The notes beneath the pieces were generated by a model. The model ran no database searches. It saw only the letters and a program-made list of their open reading frames with translations, and had not been told where the DNA came from. From NCBI RefSeq assembly GCF_037949285.1, contig NZ_CP149926.1:1715501-1779500 (forward strand): a DNA stretch of 64,000 nt. The letters are read 5' to 3'. The position numbers and the translations under genes are program-made. This document shows, in pieces, positions 16,872-25,343 of this stretch (position 1 is its first letter; every line of letters starts with the position of its first letter). The DNA comes from Thioclava sp. GXIMD4216 (GTDB lineage Bacteria; Pseudomonadota; Alphaproteobacteria; Rhodobacterales; Rhodobacteraceae).

Positions 16872-19136
16872 GTGAAATCGGTCAATCGACATCGAGGGGC
16901 GTGGTGGGATCGGCTCGTGCGTTTGCGTAGGCAGCGTCGGGTCCAGAACATGATGACCCTAAGTCTTGTTATCCTCGGGCCGATTCTGGCGATTGCCACA
17001 TTCGTGGTTCTGGGGCCGCTGGCACAGGGGAGCGATAGCGGTTCCCTGCGTCTTATTCTGCTTGCCGATTTCATTTATTTCATGGGCTTGGCAGGGCTTA
17101 TTACCACGCGACTTGCACAGATGCTTGCCGCGCGACGAAAGCGCTCTGTCGGGTCCCGACTGACATTGCGCCTGACGGGGATCTTTGCCTTTGTCGCGCT
17201 TGTCCCGACAGTTCTGGTAGCGCTATTTGCCGGTTTGACGGTCAATATCGGCATGGAAGGCTGGTTTTCGGATCGGGTCCGGCAGGTGGTTGGCACGTCT
17301 TTGCAAGCTGCCGAAGCCTATCAGGATGAACATCGTCGTGACCTTCTGGAAGATGCCAATGCGCTTGCAGGGTTTCTGAATCTGCGCCGACAGGCCGCGA
17401 CCTTCATGTCGAACGGGGAGCTGCGCGAACTGCTGGTGGCGGGGCAAAGCGGCATTCAACGCGGTTTGAAAGAAGCCTATGTCATTGACGGAACCGGCGA
17501 GATTGTCGCGCGTGGCGATCGCAGCTATCTGTTCGATTTCGAGAAGCCAGCGCCAGAGAAAATTGTTCAGGCGCAATCGGGTAAAACTGTCCTGATCGAG
17601 GATTGGGATGACAACGAATTTCGCGCGCTCAAGCAGTTAGACGCCTTTGCTGACAGATACCTTTACGTGTCACGCAAAGTGGATGGCTCGATTTTGTCGC
17701 TGTTGGACGACACGCGCACCACGGTGACGCTGTATCAGCAACTGGAAGCCACGCGCGGACGGGTTCTGTTTGAATTCGGGCTTGTTTATATGGGCTTCGC
17801 GCTCATTCTCATTCTCGCCGCTGTCTGGCTTGGGTTGTGGTTTGCCGAGAGGCTCTCGTTGCCGATCGGGCGTATGGCGGTGGCCGCTGAAAAGGTCGGT
17901 GCGGGGGATCTGGATGCGCGGGTGCTCGAGGCTGAGGGCGATGACGAGATTGCCATGCTCGGGCGGAGCTTCAACCGGATGACCGGCCAGCTTAAGGACC
18001 AGCGAGTGGCTCTGATGGCCAGCCATTCGATCACCGAAGAACAGCGCCGCCTGTTTGACTCGGTTCTGGGGTCGGTGACATCGGGTGTGATCGGACTGGA
18101 TGCCGAAGGGCGCATCGATTTCATCAACCGCTCTGCTGCCAAGCTCCTCGATCTGGATAATATCAAGGATCACCAACGGATGATCGCTGATGCCGTTCCG
18201 GAATTTCTGGATATTTTCAGTCGTTTGCACGGTGCTGTTCAGGACGTGCTTCAAGAAGAGGTTCGGGTTTCGCGCTATGGCAAGCTGGAAAGCCTTCTTG
18301 TGCGTGTGGCGCTGCGTCTGCGCGAGGACGGGTTGCGCGAAGGCTATGTGATCGCCTTCGAGGATGTGACAGAGCTTGTGTCTGCACAACGGATGGCGGC
18401 TTGGGGGGATGTGGCCCGCCGTATCGCGCATGAAATCAAGAACCCGCTGACCCCGATCCAGCTTTCTGCTGAAAGGATCAAGCGCAAATTCCGCAAACAT
18501 GTGGGCGATGAGGAGCCGGCCCTTGAGCAGCTGACGGGCGTTATCATTCGCCAGACCAATGACTTGCGGCGTATTGTTGACGAGTTCTCTAAATTCGCGC
18601 GTATGCCCGAGCCGGACCGGCGCGAGGTGGATCTGGTGCAGTTGCTGCGGGATGCCATTACCATTCAGGAAGGTGCGCTGCATGGCGCCGTCTTGAATGC
18701 CGATCTGCCGGAGGGCCCGCTTCTGGTCGAGCTTGATCAGACCATGATCGGGCAGGCGGTAACAAACCTTATCAAGAATGCCGGTGAAGCGGTTGAATCG
18801 CTTTATGAAAAAGGTGCTGAAGAGGGGTATGCGCCGGAAGTGCGCGTTGTGATGCAGGTGCAGCCCGAATTCGTGACGCTGCGCATTATGGATAACGGGA
18901 TAGGTCTGCCCGAAGACCGGTCGCGTCTGTTTGAGCCCTATGTGACGACCCGCTCTAAAGGAACAGGTCTAGGGCTTTCTATTGTAAAGAAAATCATTGA
19001 AGAGCATGGCGGCACTTTGATGCTTCGGGATGCGCCGCCATTTCACCCCGGTGCCCATTGCGGTGCCCTTGCCGAAATCCGCCTGCCTCGTGCCCATGCG
19101 GCAGTGCGCGCCATCAAGGATAGTGAGCTGACATGA
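16872..19136 (+). CDS. ntrY: sensor histidine kinase NtrY
   Basis: NtrY is the membrane kinase of the NtrY-NtrX system, linked in alphaproteobacteria to nitrogen, redox and envelope responses. The 754-aa protein has membrane helices near residues 30-50, 55-80 and 93-120, then a periplasmic domain of about 180 residues and another helix near 305-325. A HAMP domain (RLSLPIGRMAVAAEKVGAGD), a PAS-like segment and the H-box [16 protein letters not shown] with His520 follow. The C-terminal HATPase has NLIKNAGEAVESL and GTGLGLSIVKKI. The GTG start at 16872 follows a GGGGGCGGC stretch. The 130-bp gap from the ntrC terminator likely holds its own promoter. Confidence 0.97.
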   Translation: MKSVNRHRGAWWDRLVRLRRQRRVQNMMTLSLVILGPILAIATFVVLGPLAQGSDSGSLRLILLADFIYFMGLAGLITTRLAQMLAARRKRSVGSRLTLRLTGIFAFVALVPTVLVALFAGLTVNIGMEGWFSDRVRQVVGTSLQAAEAYQDEHRRDLLEDANALAGFLNLRRQAATFMSNGELRELLVAGQSGIQRGLKEAYVIDGTGEIVARGDRSYLFDFEKPAPEKIVQAQSGKTVLIEDWDDNEFRALKQLDAFADRYLYVSRKVDGSILSLLDDTRTTVTLYQQLEATRGRVLFEFGLVYMGFALILILAAVWLGLWFAERLSLPIGRMAVAAEKVGAGDLDARVLEAEGDDEIAMLGRSFNRMTGQLKDQRVALMASHSITEEQRRLFDSVLGSVTSGVIGLDAEGRIDFINRSAAKLLDLDNIKDHQRMIADAVPEFLDIFSRLHGAVQDVLQEEVRVSRYGKLESLLVRVALRLREDGLREGYVIAFEDVTELVSAQRMAAWGDVARRIAHEIKNPLTPIQLSAERIKRKFRKHVGDEEPALEQLTGVIIRQTNDLRRIVDEFSKFARMPEPDRREVDLVQLLRDAITIQEGALHGAVLNADLPEGPLLVELDQTMIGQAVTNLIKNAGEAVESLYEKGAEEGYAPEVRVVMQVQPEFVTLRIMDNGIGLPEDRSRLFEPYVTTRSKGTGLGLSIVKKIIEEHGGTLMLRDAPPFHPGAHCGALAEIRLPRAHAAVRAIKDSELT

Positions 19137-20536
19137 GCGATATTCTGATTGTCGACGATGAGAAGGATATTCGGGAACTGATTTCCGAGATCCTGCAAGA
19201 CGAAGGTTATTCGACCCGCATGGCGTCGAATTCCGATGAATGTATGGATGCGGTCAATGCAGAGCCACCGGCGCTGATGATCCTTGATATCTGGCTCAAG
19301 GATAGCCGGATGGACGGGATCGACATCCTGAAGACGACAAAGCGTGACAATCCCGATATTCCGATCATCATCATTTCGGGGCATGGCAATGTCGAAATCG
19401 CGGTGGCCGCGATCAAGCAGGGTGCCTATGACTTCATCGAAAAACCGTTTAATATCGACCAGTTACTTGTGGTTATTTCACGTGCTATGGAAACATCGCG
19501 TTTGCGGCGCGAAAATTCTACGCTGAAGCGCCGTGATATGCAGACGGGCGAGATGCTGGGCGAGAGTGCGGCGTTTAAAAAGCTCCGCGATCAGCTTGAT
19601 AAGGTTACGAAATCCAACGGTCGTGTCATGCTGACCGGCGAGCCAGGTTCGGGCAAGGAGACTGCTGCGCGGTATATCCACCAGCTTTCGACCCGCGCCA
19701 CTGCGCCTTTTATCACCGTCAATTCCGCCTCGATCGAACCCGACCGTATGGAAGAGGTCCTGTTCGGGCGCGAAACGCCGGAGCGCGGCATCGAGAAAGG
19801 CCTTCTGGAACAGGCACATGGCGGCGTTGTTTACTTTGACGAAGTCGCCGAGATGCCGCTGGGCACGCAATCTAAGATCCTGCGTGTCCTGACGGAACAG
19901 CAATTCCTGCGTGTGGGCGGTGCGGATAAGGTGCGGGTGGATCTGCGCGTCATCAGCTCGACCACGCGCGACCTGACCGCCGAGATCGCGGCGGGCCGGT
20001 TCCGGCAGGAATTGTATGACCGGTTGAATGTGGTGCCGATTGCCGTGCCGGGCCTTGCGGAGCGGCGCGAGGATCTGGCGCTGCTGGCCGAGTATTTCCT
20101 TGCGCAGTTCAACGAGACCCAGGGTCTGCCGCTCCGCAAGCTGTCCGCCGACGCCTTGGCGATGATGCAGACGATGGAATGGCCGGGCAATATCCGCCAG
20201 TTGCGCAATGTGATCGAACGTCTTCTGATCCTCGGGGATGGCACGGGCGAGATCGAGGCGCGCGAGCTTGAGGGGGACCAGCCGGCAGAATCCGAATCCA
20301 GCCGCATTGTGCTGTCGGGGCAGTTGGCGACTTTGCCGCTGCGCGAGGCGCGCGAATTGTTCGAGCGGGAATATCTGCTGACCCAGATCAACCGTTTTGG
20401 CGGCAATATCTCCCGCACAGCGAATTTCGTCGGCATGGAGCGTTCGGCCCTGCATCGCAAACTGAAGTCTCTTGGTGTTGTGACCGGGGCGAAAACGGGC
20501 GGTCGTATGGCGCGGATTGAAGAGGATGCGGATTAA
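19133..20536 (+). CDS. ntrX: response regulator NtrX, lacking the GAFTGA loop
   Basis: NtrX is the partner of NtrY and overlaps it by four bases as ATGA. The 467-aa protein has a receiver domain with Asp8-Asp9, phosphoacceptor Asp52 and Lys104. Its AAA+ domain carries Walker A GEPGSGKE at 169-176 and Walker B GGVVYFDEVAEM, with the WPGNIRQLRNVIERL sensor II region. A C-terminal Fis-type helix-turn-helix (GGNISRTANFVGMERSALHRKL) follows. The region after ELLFG, here EVLFGRETPERGIEKG, lacks the GAFTGA loop, so sigma54 contact by the standard mechanism is unlikely. trkA follows 73 bp downstream, and ntrYX-trkAH-hfq is a recurrent alphaproteobacterial order. Confidence 0.97.
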   Translation: MSDILIVDDEKDIRELISEILQDEGYSTRMASNSDECMDAVNAEPPALMILDIWLKDSRMDGIDILKTTKRDNPDIPIIIISGHGNVEIAVAAIKQGAYDFIEKPFNIDQLLVVISRAMETSRLRRENSTLKRRDMQTGEMLGESAAFKKLRDQLDKVTKSNGRVMLTGEPGSGKETAARYIHQLSTRATAPFITVNSASIEPDRMEEVLFGRETPERGIEKGLLEQAHGGVVYFDEVAEMPLGTQSKILRVLTEQQFLRVGGADKVRVDLRVISSTTRDLTAEIAAGRFRQELYDRLNVVPIAVPGLAERREDLALLAEYFLAQFNETQGLPLRKLSADALAMMQTMEWPGNIRQLRNVIERLLILGDGTGEIEARELEGDQPAESESSRIVLSGQLATLPLREARELFEREYLLTQINRFGGNISRTANFVGMERSALHRKLKSLGVVTGAKTGGRMARIEEDAD

Positions 20537-20609
20537 GGCACGGGCGCGGGTGATTGACCCCTGCCGCGCTGCCGCATAGAACCGGAGCCAGTGAGTTGCG
20601 GAGGGTCGC

Positions 20610-21989
20610 ATGAAGGTGATCATTTGTGGGGCCGGACAGGTTGGCTGGCAGATTGCACGCCATCTTTCGGGCGAGCGCAATGATGTGACAGTGGTCGATA
20701 GCAACCCCGAGCTGGTGCGCCGTGCCTCGGATATGCTGGATGTGCAGGGGACGGTGGGCTTTGCCTCGCATCCCGATGTGCTAGAGGCCGCGGGCGCGCG
20801 CGATTGCGACCTGATCATCGCCGCGACCCATTCCGACGAGGTCAATATGGTGACCTGTCAGGTTGCGCAATCTGTCTTCGGCGTGACCCGCAAGATTGCG
20901 CGGTTGCGCTCGCAGAGCTATCTCAACGAGGAATATCGCGACATCTACCGCCGCGACCAGTTGCCCATTGATGTGATCATCAGCCCCGAGCGTGAGGTGG
21001 CCGAGGCGGCGATGCGGCGGCTGCTGGCTCCTGCGACATTCGATACCGAAAGTTTTATGGAAGACCAGTTGCGGCTGATGGGCATATCGCTTCAGCCCGA
21101 TTGTCCGGTGCTGTCCACGCCTTTGCGGCAGTTGACGGATCTGTTTTCGACCCTGCGGGCGATTGTGGTGGGCGTGCGCCGCGAGGGGCGGCTGTTTGCG
21201 CCCGAGCCCAATGACCAGCTTTTTGCCGGCGACCAGATCTATCTCTGCACCCATCGCGATGATGTATCGCGCACGCTGGAAATTTTCGGCAAAAACACCC
21301 ATAAGCAGGAACGGATCCTGATTGTCGGGGGCGGGAATGTCGGGCTGGCTGTGGCCAAGAAACTGGAAGCCCGCAGCGACAGGACGCGCGCCAAGATCAT
21401 CGAGATGTCGCGCGAGAAAGCCGAACGGGCTGCGGATTCGCTTGAGCGCACCATTGTGCTGCATGGCGACGGGATGTCGCAGGAGCTGCTGGAGGAGGCC
21501 AATGTCTCGGCCACCGATGCGCTTTTGGCGGTGACCGATGATGACAAGACCAATCTTCTGGTTGCGGTGCGCGCGAAACAGGCGGGCTGCAAGATGGCGA
21601 TCACGCTGGTCAACGACCCGACGCTGATCCCGATGATGGAGCCGCTGGGGATCGATGCCCAGATCAATCCGCGCGCTACGACCGTGTCCTCGATCCTGCG
21701 CCATATCCGGCACGGGCGGGTGCGCCAGATCTATTCGATCGGCGATGCCGAGGCCGAGGTGATCGAGGCGCAGGTGCTTGGAACCTCACCTTTGTCTGGC
21801 AAGTTGTTGCGCGACATAGATTTTCCCGAGGGCGTCCTGCTTGGCGGGTTGAAAAAAGGCGACAAGATCGTGGTGCGCCCGCGTGCCGATACCCGCATCG
21901 AGGAAGGCGATGTCGTCGTTCTTTTCGCGCTGGCCGATGACGTGGCCGAGGTGGAGCGCCTGCTGCAGGTCTCCATCGACTATTTCTGA
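20610..21989 (+). CDS. trkA: Trk potassium uptake regulatory protein TrkA
   Basis: TrkA is the peripheral NAD-binding subunit that gates the TrkH potassium channel. The 459-aa product has two RCK_N domains with dinucleotide-binding GAGQVGWQIA near residues 6-15 and VGGGNVGLAVAKKL near 235-248. Each is followed by an RCK_C domain. Duplicate RCK domains and the length are standard for TrkA. The ATG is preceded by GCGGAGGGTCGC. trkH begins 10 bp after the stop, so both subunits are made together, and no other Trk component is visible. Confidence 0.97.
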   Translation: MKVIICGAGQVGWQIARHLSGERNDVTVVDSNPELVRRASDMLDVQGTVGFASHPDVLEAAGARDCDLIIAATHSDEVNMVTCQVAQSVFGVTRKIARLRSQSYLNEEYRDIYRRDQLPIDVIISPEREVAEAAMRRLLAPATFDTESFMEDQLRLMGISLQPDCPVLSTPLRQLTDLFSTLRAIVVGVRREGRLFAPEPNDQLFAGDQIYLCTHRDDVSRTLEIFGKNTHKQERILIVGGGNVGLAVAKKLEARSDRTRAKIIEMSREKAERAADSLERTIVLHGDGMSQELLEEANVSATDALLAVTDDDKTNLLVAVRAKQAGCKMAITLVNDPTLIPMMEPLGIDAQINPRATTVSSILRHIRHGRVRQIYSIGDAEAEVIEAQVLGTSPLSGKLLRDIDFPEGVLLGGLKKGDKIVVRPRADTRIEEGDVVVLFALADDVAEVERLLQVSIDYF

Positions 21990-21999
21990 AGCGCGTCCG

Positions 22000-23523
22000 A
22001 TGGGAGCCAATCTACGCAATCTGCCGCTCTTCGTGATTCTGGTCGCGGTGTCGGGTCTGCTGATGTATCTGCCCGCGATACACGCGCTGACCCTGCATCA
22101 GCACGCGGTGGCACGACCGTTTTTCTATACCGGCTCGCTGTTGCTTTTTGTTTTCGTGCTGCTGGCGCTGGCCACGGGGGCAAACCGGCGCGGCCCGCGC
22201 GAGCGGTCCTCGCTCTTGACGATGGTCGGGGCCTTCACGCTGCTGCCGCTGGTTCTGGCGATCCCTTTCCACGAGGTCATGCGCGACACCTCGCTGTTCA
22301 ATGCGTGGTGGGAGATGGTCTCGGCGCTGACGACGACGGGCGGCACGCTATATGCGCCCGCGCGCCTGCCGCCGTCGCTACATCTGTGGCGCGCGCTTGT
22401 GGGCTGGAGCGGCGGCTATTTCATGCTGGTGATGACGATTGCCGTATTGGCTCCGCTGCGGGTCGGCGGCTTCGAGATCTTCTTTGCTGGCGGGCCGGGC
22501 GGCGAGGTGAAGGATGTCAATCTGCGCGGCACCCAGCGCGGGGTTGTTACCCGTGACAAGATGATCGGATATGCGCTTGAATTGCTTCCGGTTTATACGG
22601 GGCTGACCGGCATTCTCTGGGTGCTTTTGCGGATTTCGGGCGAAGATAATCTGGTGGCGCTTTGTGCGGCAATGTCCACCTTGGCAACCTCGGGGATCTT
22701 GCCGACCAGCAGCCTGGCCTCGGGGCAAAGCTCCGTGCTGACCGAGGTCATCATCTTCGTTTTCTTCCTGCCCGCCCTGTCGCGCCGGTTCTGGCCCGGT
22801 GACGGAGAAATGCGCGCGACCAAGCGGTTGCGCGACGATCCTGAATTGCGGCTGGCGGCGATGATCGTATTGCTGACGGTGATCTTGCTCTTTTTCCGCC
22901 ACTGGCTTGCGGCGCTGGATACGGATTCCCATCCCGGTCCGGGGGTGATCTTGCGCACGCTTTGGGGCGGGCTGTTCACGACATTGTCCTTTCTGACCAC
23001 CACCGGCTTCGAATCAAGCGGCTGGGAGGATGCGCGGGCATGGGCGGGGCTGGGGACGCCGGGTCTGATCCTGTCGGGACTGGCGATCATTGGCGGCGGC
23101 ATCGCCACCACCGCCGGCGGTGTGCGCCTGCTGCGGGTCTATGCGCTGATCCGGCATGGCGAGCGCGAACTGGATCTGCTTGTCTATCCCAGCTCGGTCG
23201 GCGGCGGAGGCTCTGCGGCGCGCCGTCTGCGCCGTCAGGGGGCATTCGTGGCATGGATTTTCTTCATGCTCTTCGCGCTCTCGATTTCGGTGGTCATGAT
23301 CGCGATTTCCTATACAGGCCTCGATTTCGAACCCGCCATGATCTTCACGGTTGCGGCCCTGTCCAATACCGGCCCGCTGACCGCTGTGGCAGGAGATTTT
23401 CCGCTGGCTTGGGGGGATCTGAGCGCCGCCGCCAAGGCCATTCTGGCGGCTGCTATGGTGCTGGGGCGGCTGGAAACTTTGGCGATCATTGCGCTCTTCA
23501 ATCCCGAACTGTGGCGAAAATGA
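22000..23523 (+). CDS. trkH: Trk potassium uptake protein TrkH
   Basis: TrkH is the ion-conducting membrane subunit of low-affinity potassium uptake. The 507-aa protein is highly hydrophobic, with repeats of the MPM (membrane-pore-membrane) fold. Pore-loop segments include VSALTTTGGTLYA, MSTLATSGILPTSS, FLTTTGFESSGWED and AALSNTGPLTAVAG, which provide the selectivity-filter glycines. I chose ATG 22000 because it follows the trkA stop and gives the family N-terminus. The frame is open further upstream inside trkA, but that part is not TrkH-like. Confidence 0.96.
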   Translation: MGANLRNLPLFVILVAVSGLLMYLPAIHALTLHQHAVARPFFYTGSLLLFVFVLLALATGANRRGPRERSSLLTMVGAFTLLPLVLAIPFHEVMRDTSLFNAWWEMVSALTTTGGTLYAPARLPPSLHLWRALVGWSGGYFMLVMTIAVLAPLRVGGFEIFFAGGPGGEVKDVNLRGTQRGVVTRDKMIGYALELLPVYTGLTGILWVLLRISGEDNLVALCAAMSTLATSGILPTSSLASGQSSVLTEVIIFVFFLPALSRRFWPGDGEMRATKRLRDDPELRLAAMIVLLTVILLFFRHWLAALDTDSHPGPGVILRTLWGGLFTTLSFLTTTGFESSGWEDARAWAGLGTPGLILSGLAIIGGGIATTAGGVRLLRVYALIRHGERELDLLVYPSSVGGGGSAARRLRRQGAFVAWIFFMLFALSISVVMIAISYTGLDFEPAMIFTVAALSNTGPLTAVAGDFPLAWGDLSAAAKAILAAAMVLGRLETLAIIALFNPELWRK

Positions 23524-23662
23524 GTGCTTTAATGGCACGATTTGTCGCGTCATGTGGGGCCAGCGCTTTTTGGGGGTGGTAACTCCCGTTGACTTGCGCA
23601 TACTCAAGCCAGAGTGGGACGAGCCAACGTCCCCGAAATGCTAAGAGAAAAGGCAAAATATA

Positions 23663-23896
23663 ATGGCTGCCGATAAACAGAACCTGCAGGACGCGTTTCT
23701 GAACCACGTACGGAAAACGAAAATTCCGGTGACGATCTTTTTGATCAATGGTGTGAAACTGCAGGGGGTTATTACTTGGTTCGATAACTTCTGCGTCCTC
23801 TTGCGCCGCGACGGCCAGTCCCAGCTTGTCTACAAGCACGCGATTTCGACGATCATGCCGGGCCAGCCGATTTCGCTTTATGAAGGCGACGACTGA
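23663..23896 (+). CDS. hfq: RNA chaperone Hfq
   Basis: Hfq forms a hexameric ring that binds small RNAs and mRNAs. The 77-aa product is nearly all Sm-fold. The Sm1 segment is [28 protein letters not shown], and the Sm2 segment contains [10 protein letters not shown] near residues 55-64. The QNLQD motif for RNA A-site and proximal contacts is at residues 6-10. The short C-terminus with GDD is typical of alphaproteobacteria. The hflX gene starts within its last codons, as in many proteobacteria. The presence of hfq is relevant to the candidate sRNA near 41.8 kb. Confidence 0.98.
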   Translation: MAADKQNLQDAFLNHVRKTKIPVTIFLINGVKLQGVITWFDNFCVLLRRDGQSQLVYKHAISTIMPGQPISLYEGDD

Positions 23897-25187
23897 GTTT
23901 CCTTTGAGCGAGAGCGTTTCCCACGATAAGGCTCCCACGCGGGCCTATGTGCTGCATCCCGACCTTAAGATCGGGGACGGGATGCGACTGCCCGAACACG
24001 GTCTGGCAGAAGCCGTGGCGCTGGCTGCGGCTTTGCCCGACCTCGAGGTTGTGGGCTCGGAGATTGTGCGCCTGCCCAAGCCGCATGCCGGACATCTGTT
24101 CGGGACCGGCAAGATGGAGGAGTTGGGCGCCAGGCTTCAGGAGCTGGAGATTGAACTGGTGCTGGTAGACGGGCCGGTGACGCCTGTGCAGCAGCGCAAT
24201 CTGGAAAAGGAATGGAAGGTTAAACTTCTTGACCGAACCGGTTTAATTCTCGAGATTTTCGCTGATCGGGCGCGAACCCGTGAAGGGGTGCTGCAGGTTG
24301 AACTTGCCGCGCTCAGCTATCAACGCACGCGGCTTGTGCGGGCCTGGACACATCTTGAACGCCAACGCGGCGGACTTGGCTTTGTCGGGGGCCCCGGCGA
24401 AACGCAGATCGAAGCGGACCGCCGGGCGATTGACGAACAGATGGTCCGTATCCGTCGCCAGCTGGCGAAGGTGGTCAAAACCCGCGAGTTGCATCGGGCG
24501 TCGCGGCGCAAGGTGCCGTTTCCGATTGTCGCGCTTGTCGGCTATACCAATGCCGGAAAATCCACGCTGTTCAACAAGGTGACCGGCGCGGATGTGCTGG
24601 CCAAGGATATGCTTTTTGCCACGCTTGACCCGACGATGCGGGGGGTGACGCTGGCTTCAGGGCGCAAGGTGATCCTGTCGGATACGGTGGGCTTCATCTC
24701 GGAATTGCCGCACCAGTTGGTTGCCGCTTTCCGTGCGACGCTGGAAGAGGTGCTTGAAGCCGATCTGATCTTGCATGTGCGTGACATTTCCCATCCGCAA
24801 AGTGACGCGCAAGCGGCTGATGTCGAAGACATTCTCGACAAACTTAAAGTGGATGATGATGTTCCTTTCATCGAGGTCTGGAACAAGCTCGATCTGTTGT
24901 CGGAAGAAAATCATGCGGCGACCGCCTTGCAGGCCGAGCGGCGGGATGATGTCTGTGCGATTTCTGCGCTGACGGGGGAAGGCTTCGAGGCGCTCCTGCT
25001 TGAAATCGAGCAGCGTCTGGGGGAAGAGCGTCTGAACGAGGAGCTGCATCTGCCCTTTGCCGATGGCCGCCGCCATGCATGGCTTCATGCCGAGAATGTT
25101 GTGCGTGACGAGGCGCAGTCGAAAGAGGGCTGGGTCTTGCAGGTCGAGTGGACGGCCTCCCAGAAGGGGCGTTTTAACGCCCTTTGA
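23880..25187 (+). CDS. hflX: ribosome-associated GTPase HflX
   Basis: HflX binds and splits stalled or hibernating 70S ribosomes. The 435-aa protein has the N-terminal HflX domain with the GGPGETQIE motif and a coiled segment with [16 protein letters not shown]. Its GTPase domain has G1 GYTNAGKS at 221-228, G3 DTVGF and G4 NKLD. I chose ATG 23880, overlapping hfq by 17 nt. A TTG at 23904 would give a slightly shorter protein and is a fair alternative. A strong terminator follows the stop, closing the hfq-hflX unit. Confidence 0.95.
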   Translation: MKATTEFPLSESVSHDKAPTRAYVLHPDLKIGDGMRLPEHGLAEAVALAAALPDLEVVGSEIVRLPKPHAGHLFGTGKMEELGARLQELEIELVLVDGPVTPVQQRNLEKEWKVKLLDRTGLILEIFADRARTREGVLQVELAALSYQRTRLVRAWTHLERQRGGLGFVGGPGETQIEADRRAIDEQMVRIRRQLAKVVKTRELHRASRRKVPFPIVALVGYTNAGKSTLFNKVTGADVLAKDMLFATLDPTMRGVTLASGRKVILSDTVGFISELPHQLVAAFRATLEEVLEADLILHVRDISHPQSDAQAADVEDILDKLKVDDDVPFIEVWNKLDLLSEENHAATALQAERRDDVCAISALTGEGFEALLLEIEQRLGEERLNEELHLPFADGRRHAWLHAENVVRDEAQSKEGWVLQVEWTASQKGRFNAL

Positions 25188-25217
25188 CGCTGTTCTGTGA
25201 ACGATGGTGATGAATTT

Positions 25218-25250
25218 CCTCGGCGTAGCAAATGGTTACGCCGAGGTTTT
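25218..25250 (+). terminator. intrinsic terminator after hflX
   Basis: CCTCGGCGTA (25218-25227) and TACGCCGAGG (25237-25246) form a 10-bp stem with a 9-nt loop, followed by TTTT. It begins 30 nt past the hflX stop. Confidence 0.9.
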
Positions 25251-25343
25251 CATATTCCGTGGCATAGTCCTGCGTCGCTTGCCTCAGGCCTTCTTGAAAC
25301 GCTTTGACATCTGCGTATTAGCGGTTGGTCTTCATCTATGCTC

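Noticed and set aside
15035..17074. A 679-codon open frame on the minus strand across ntrB, ntrC and the ntrY start
   Set aside because: It is antisense to three recognised genes with strong motifs, its translation is rich in Arg and His and has no family pattern, and it arises from GC-rich codon bias of the sense genes.
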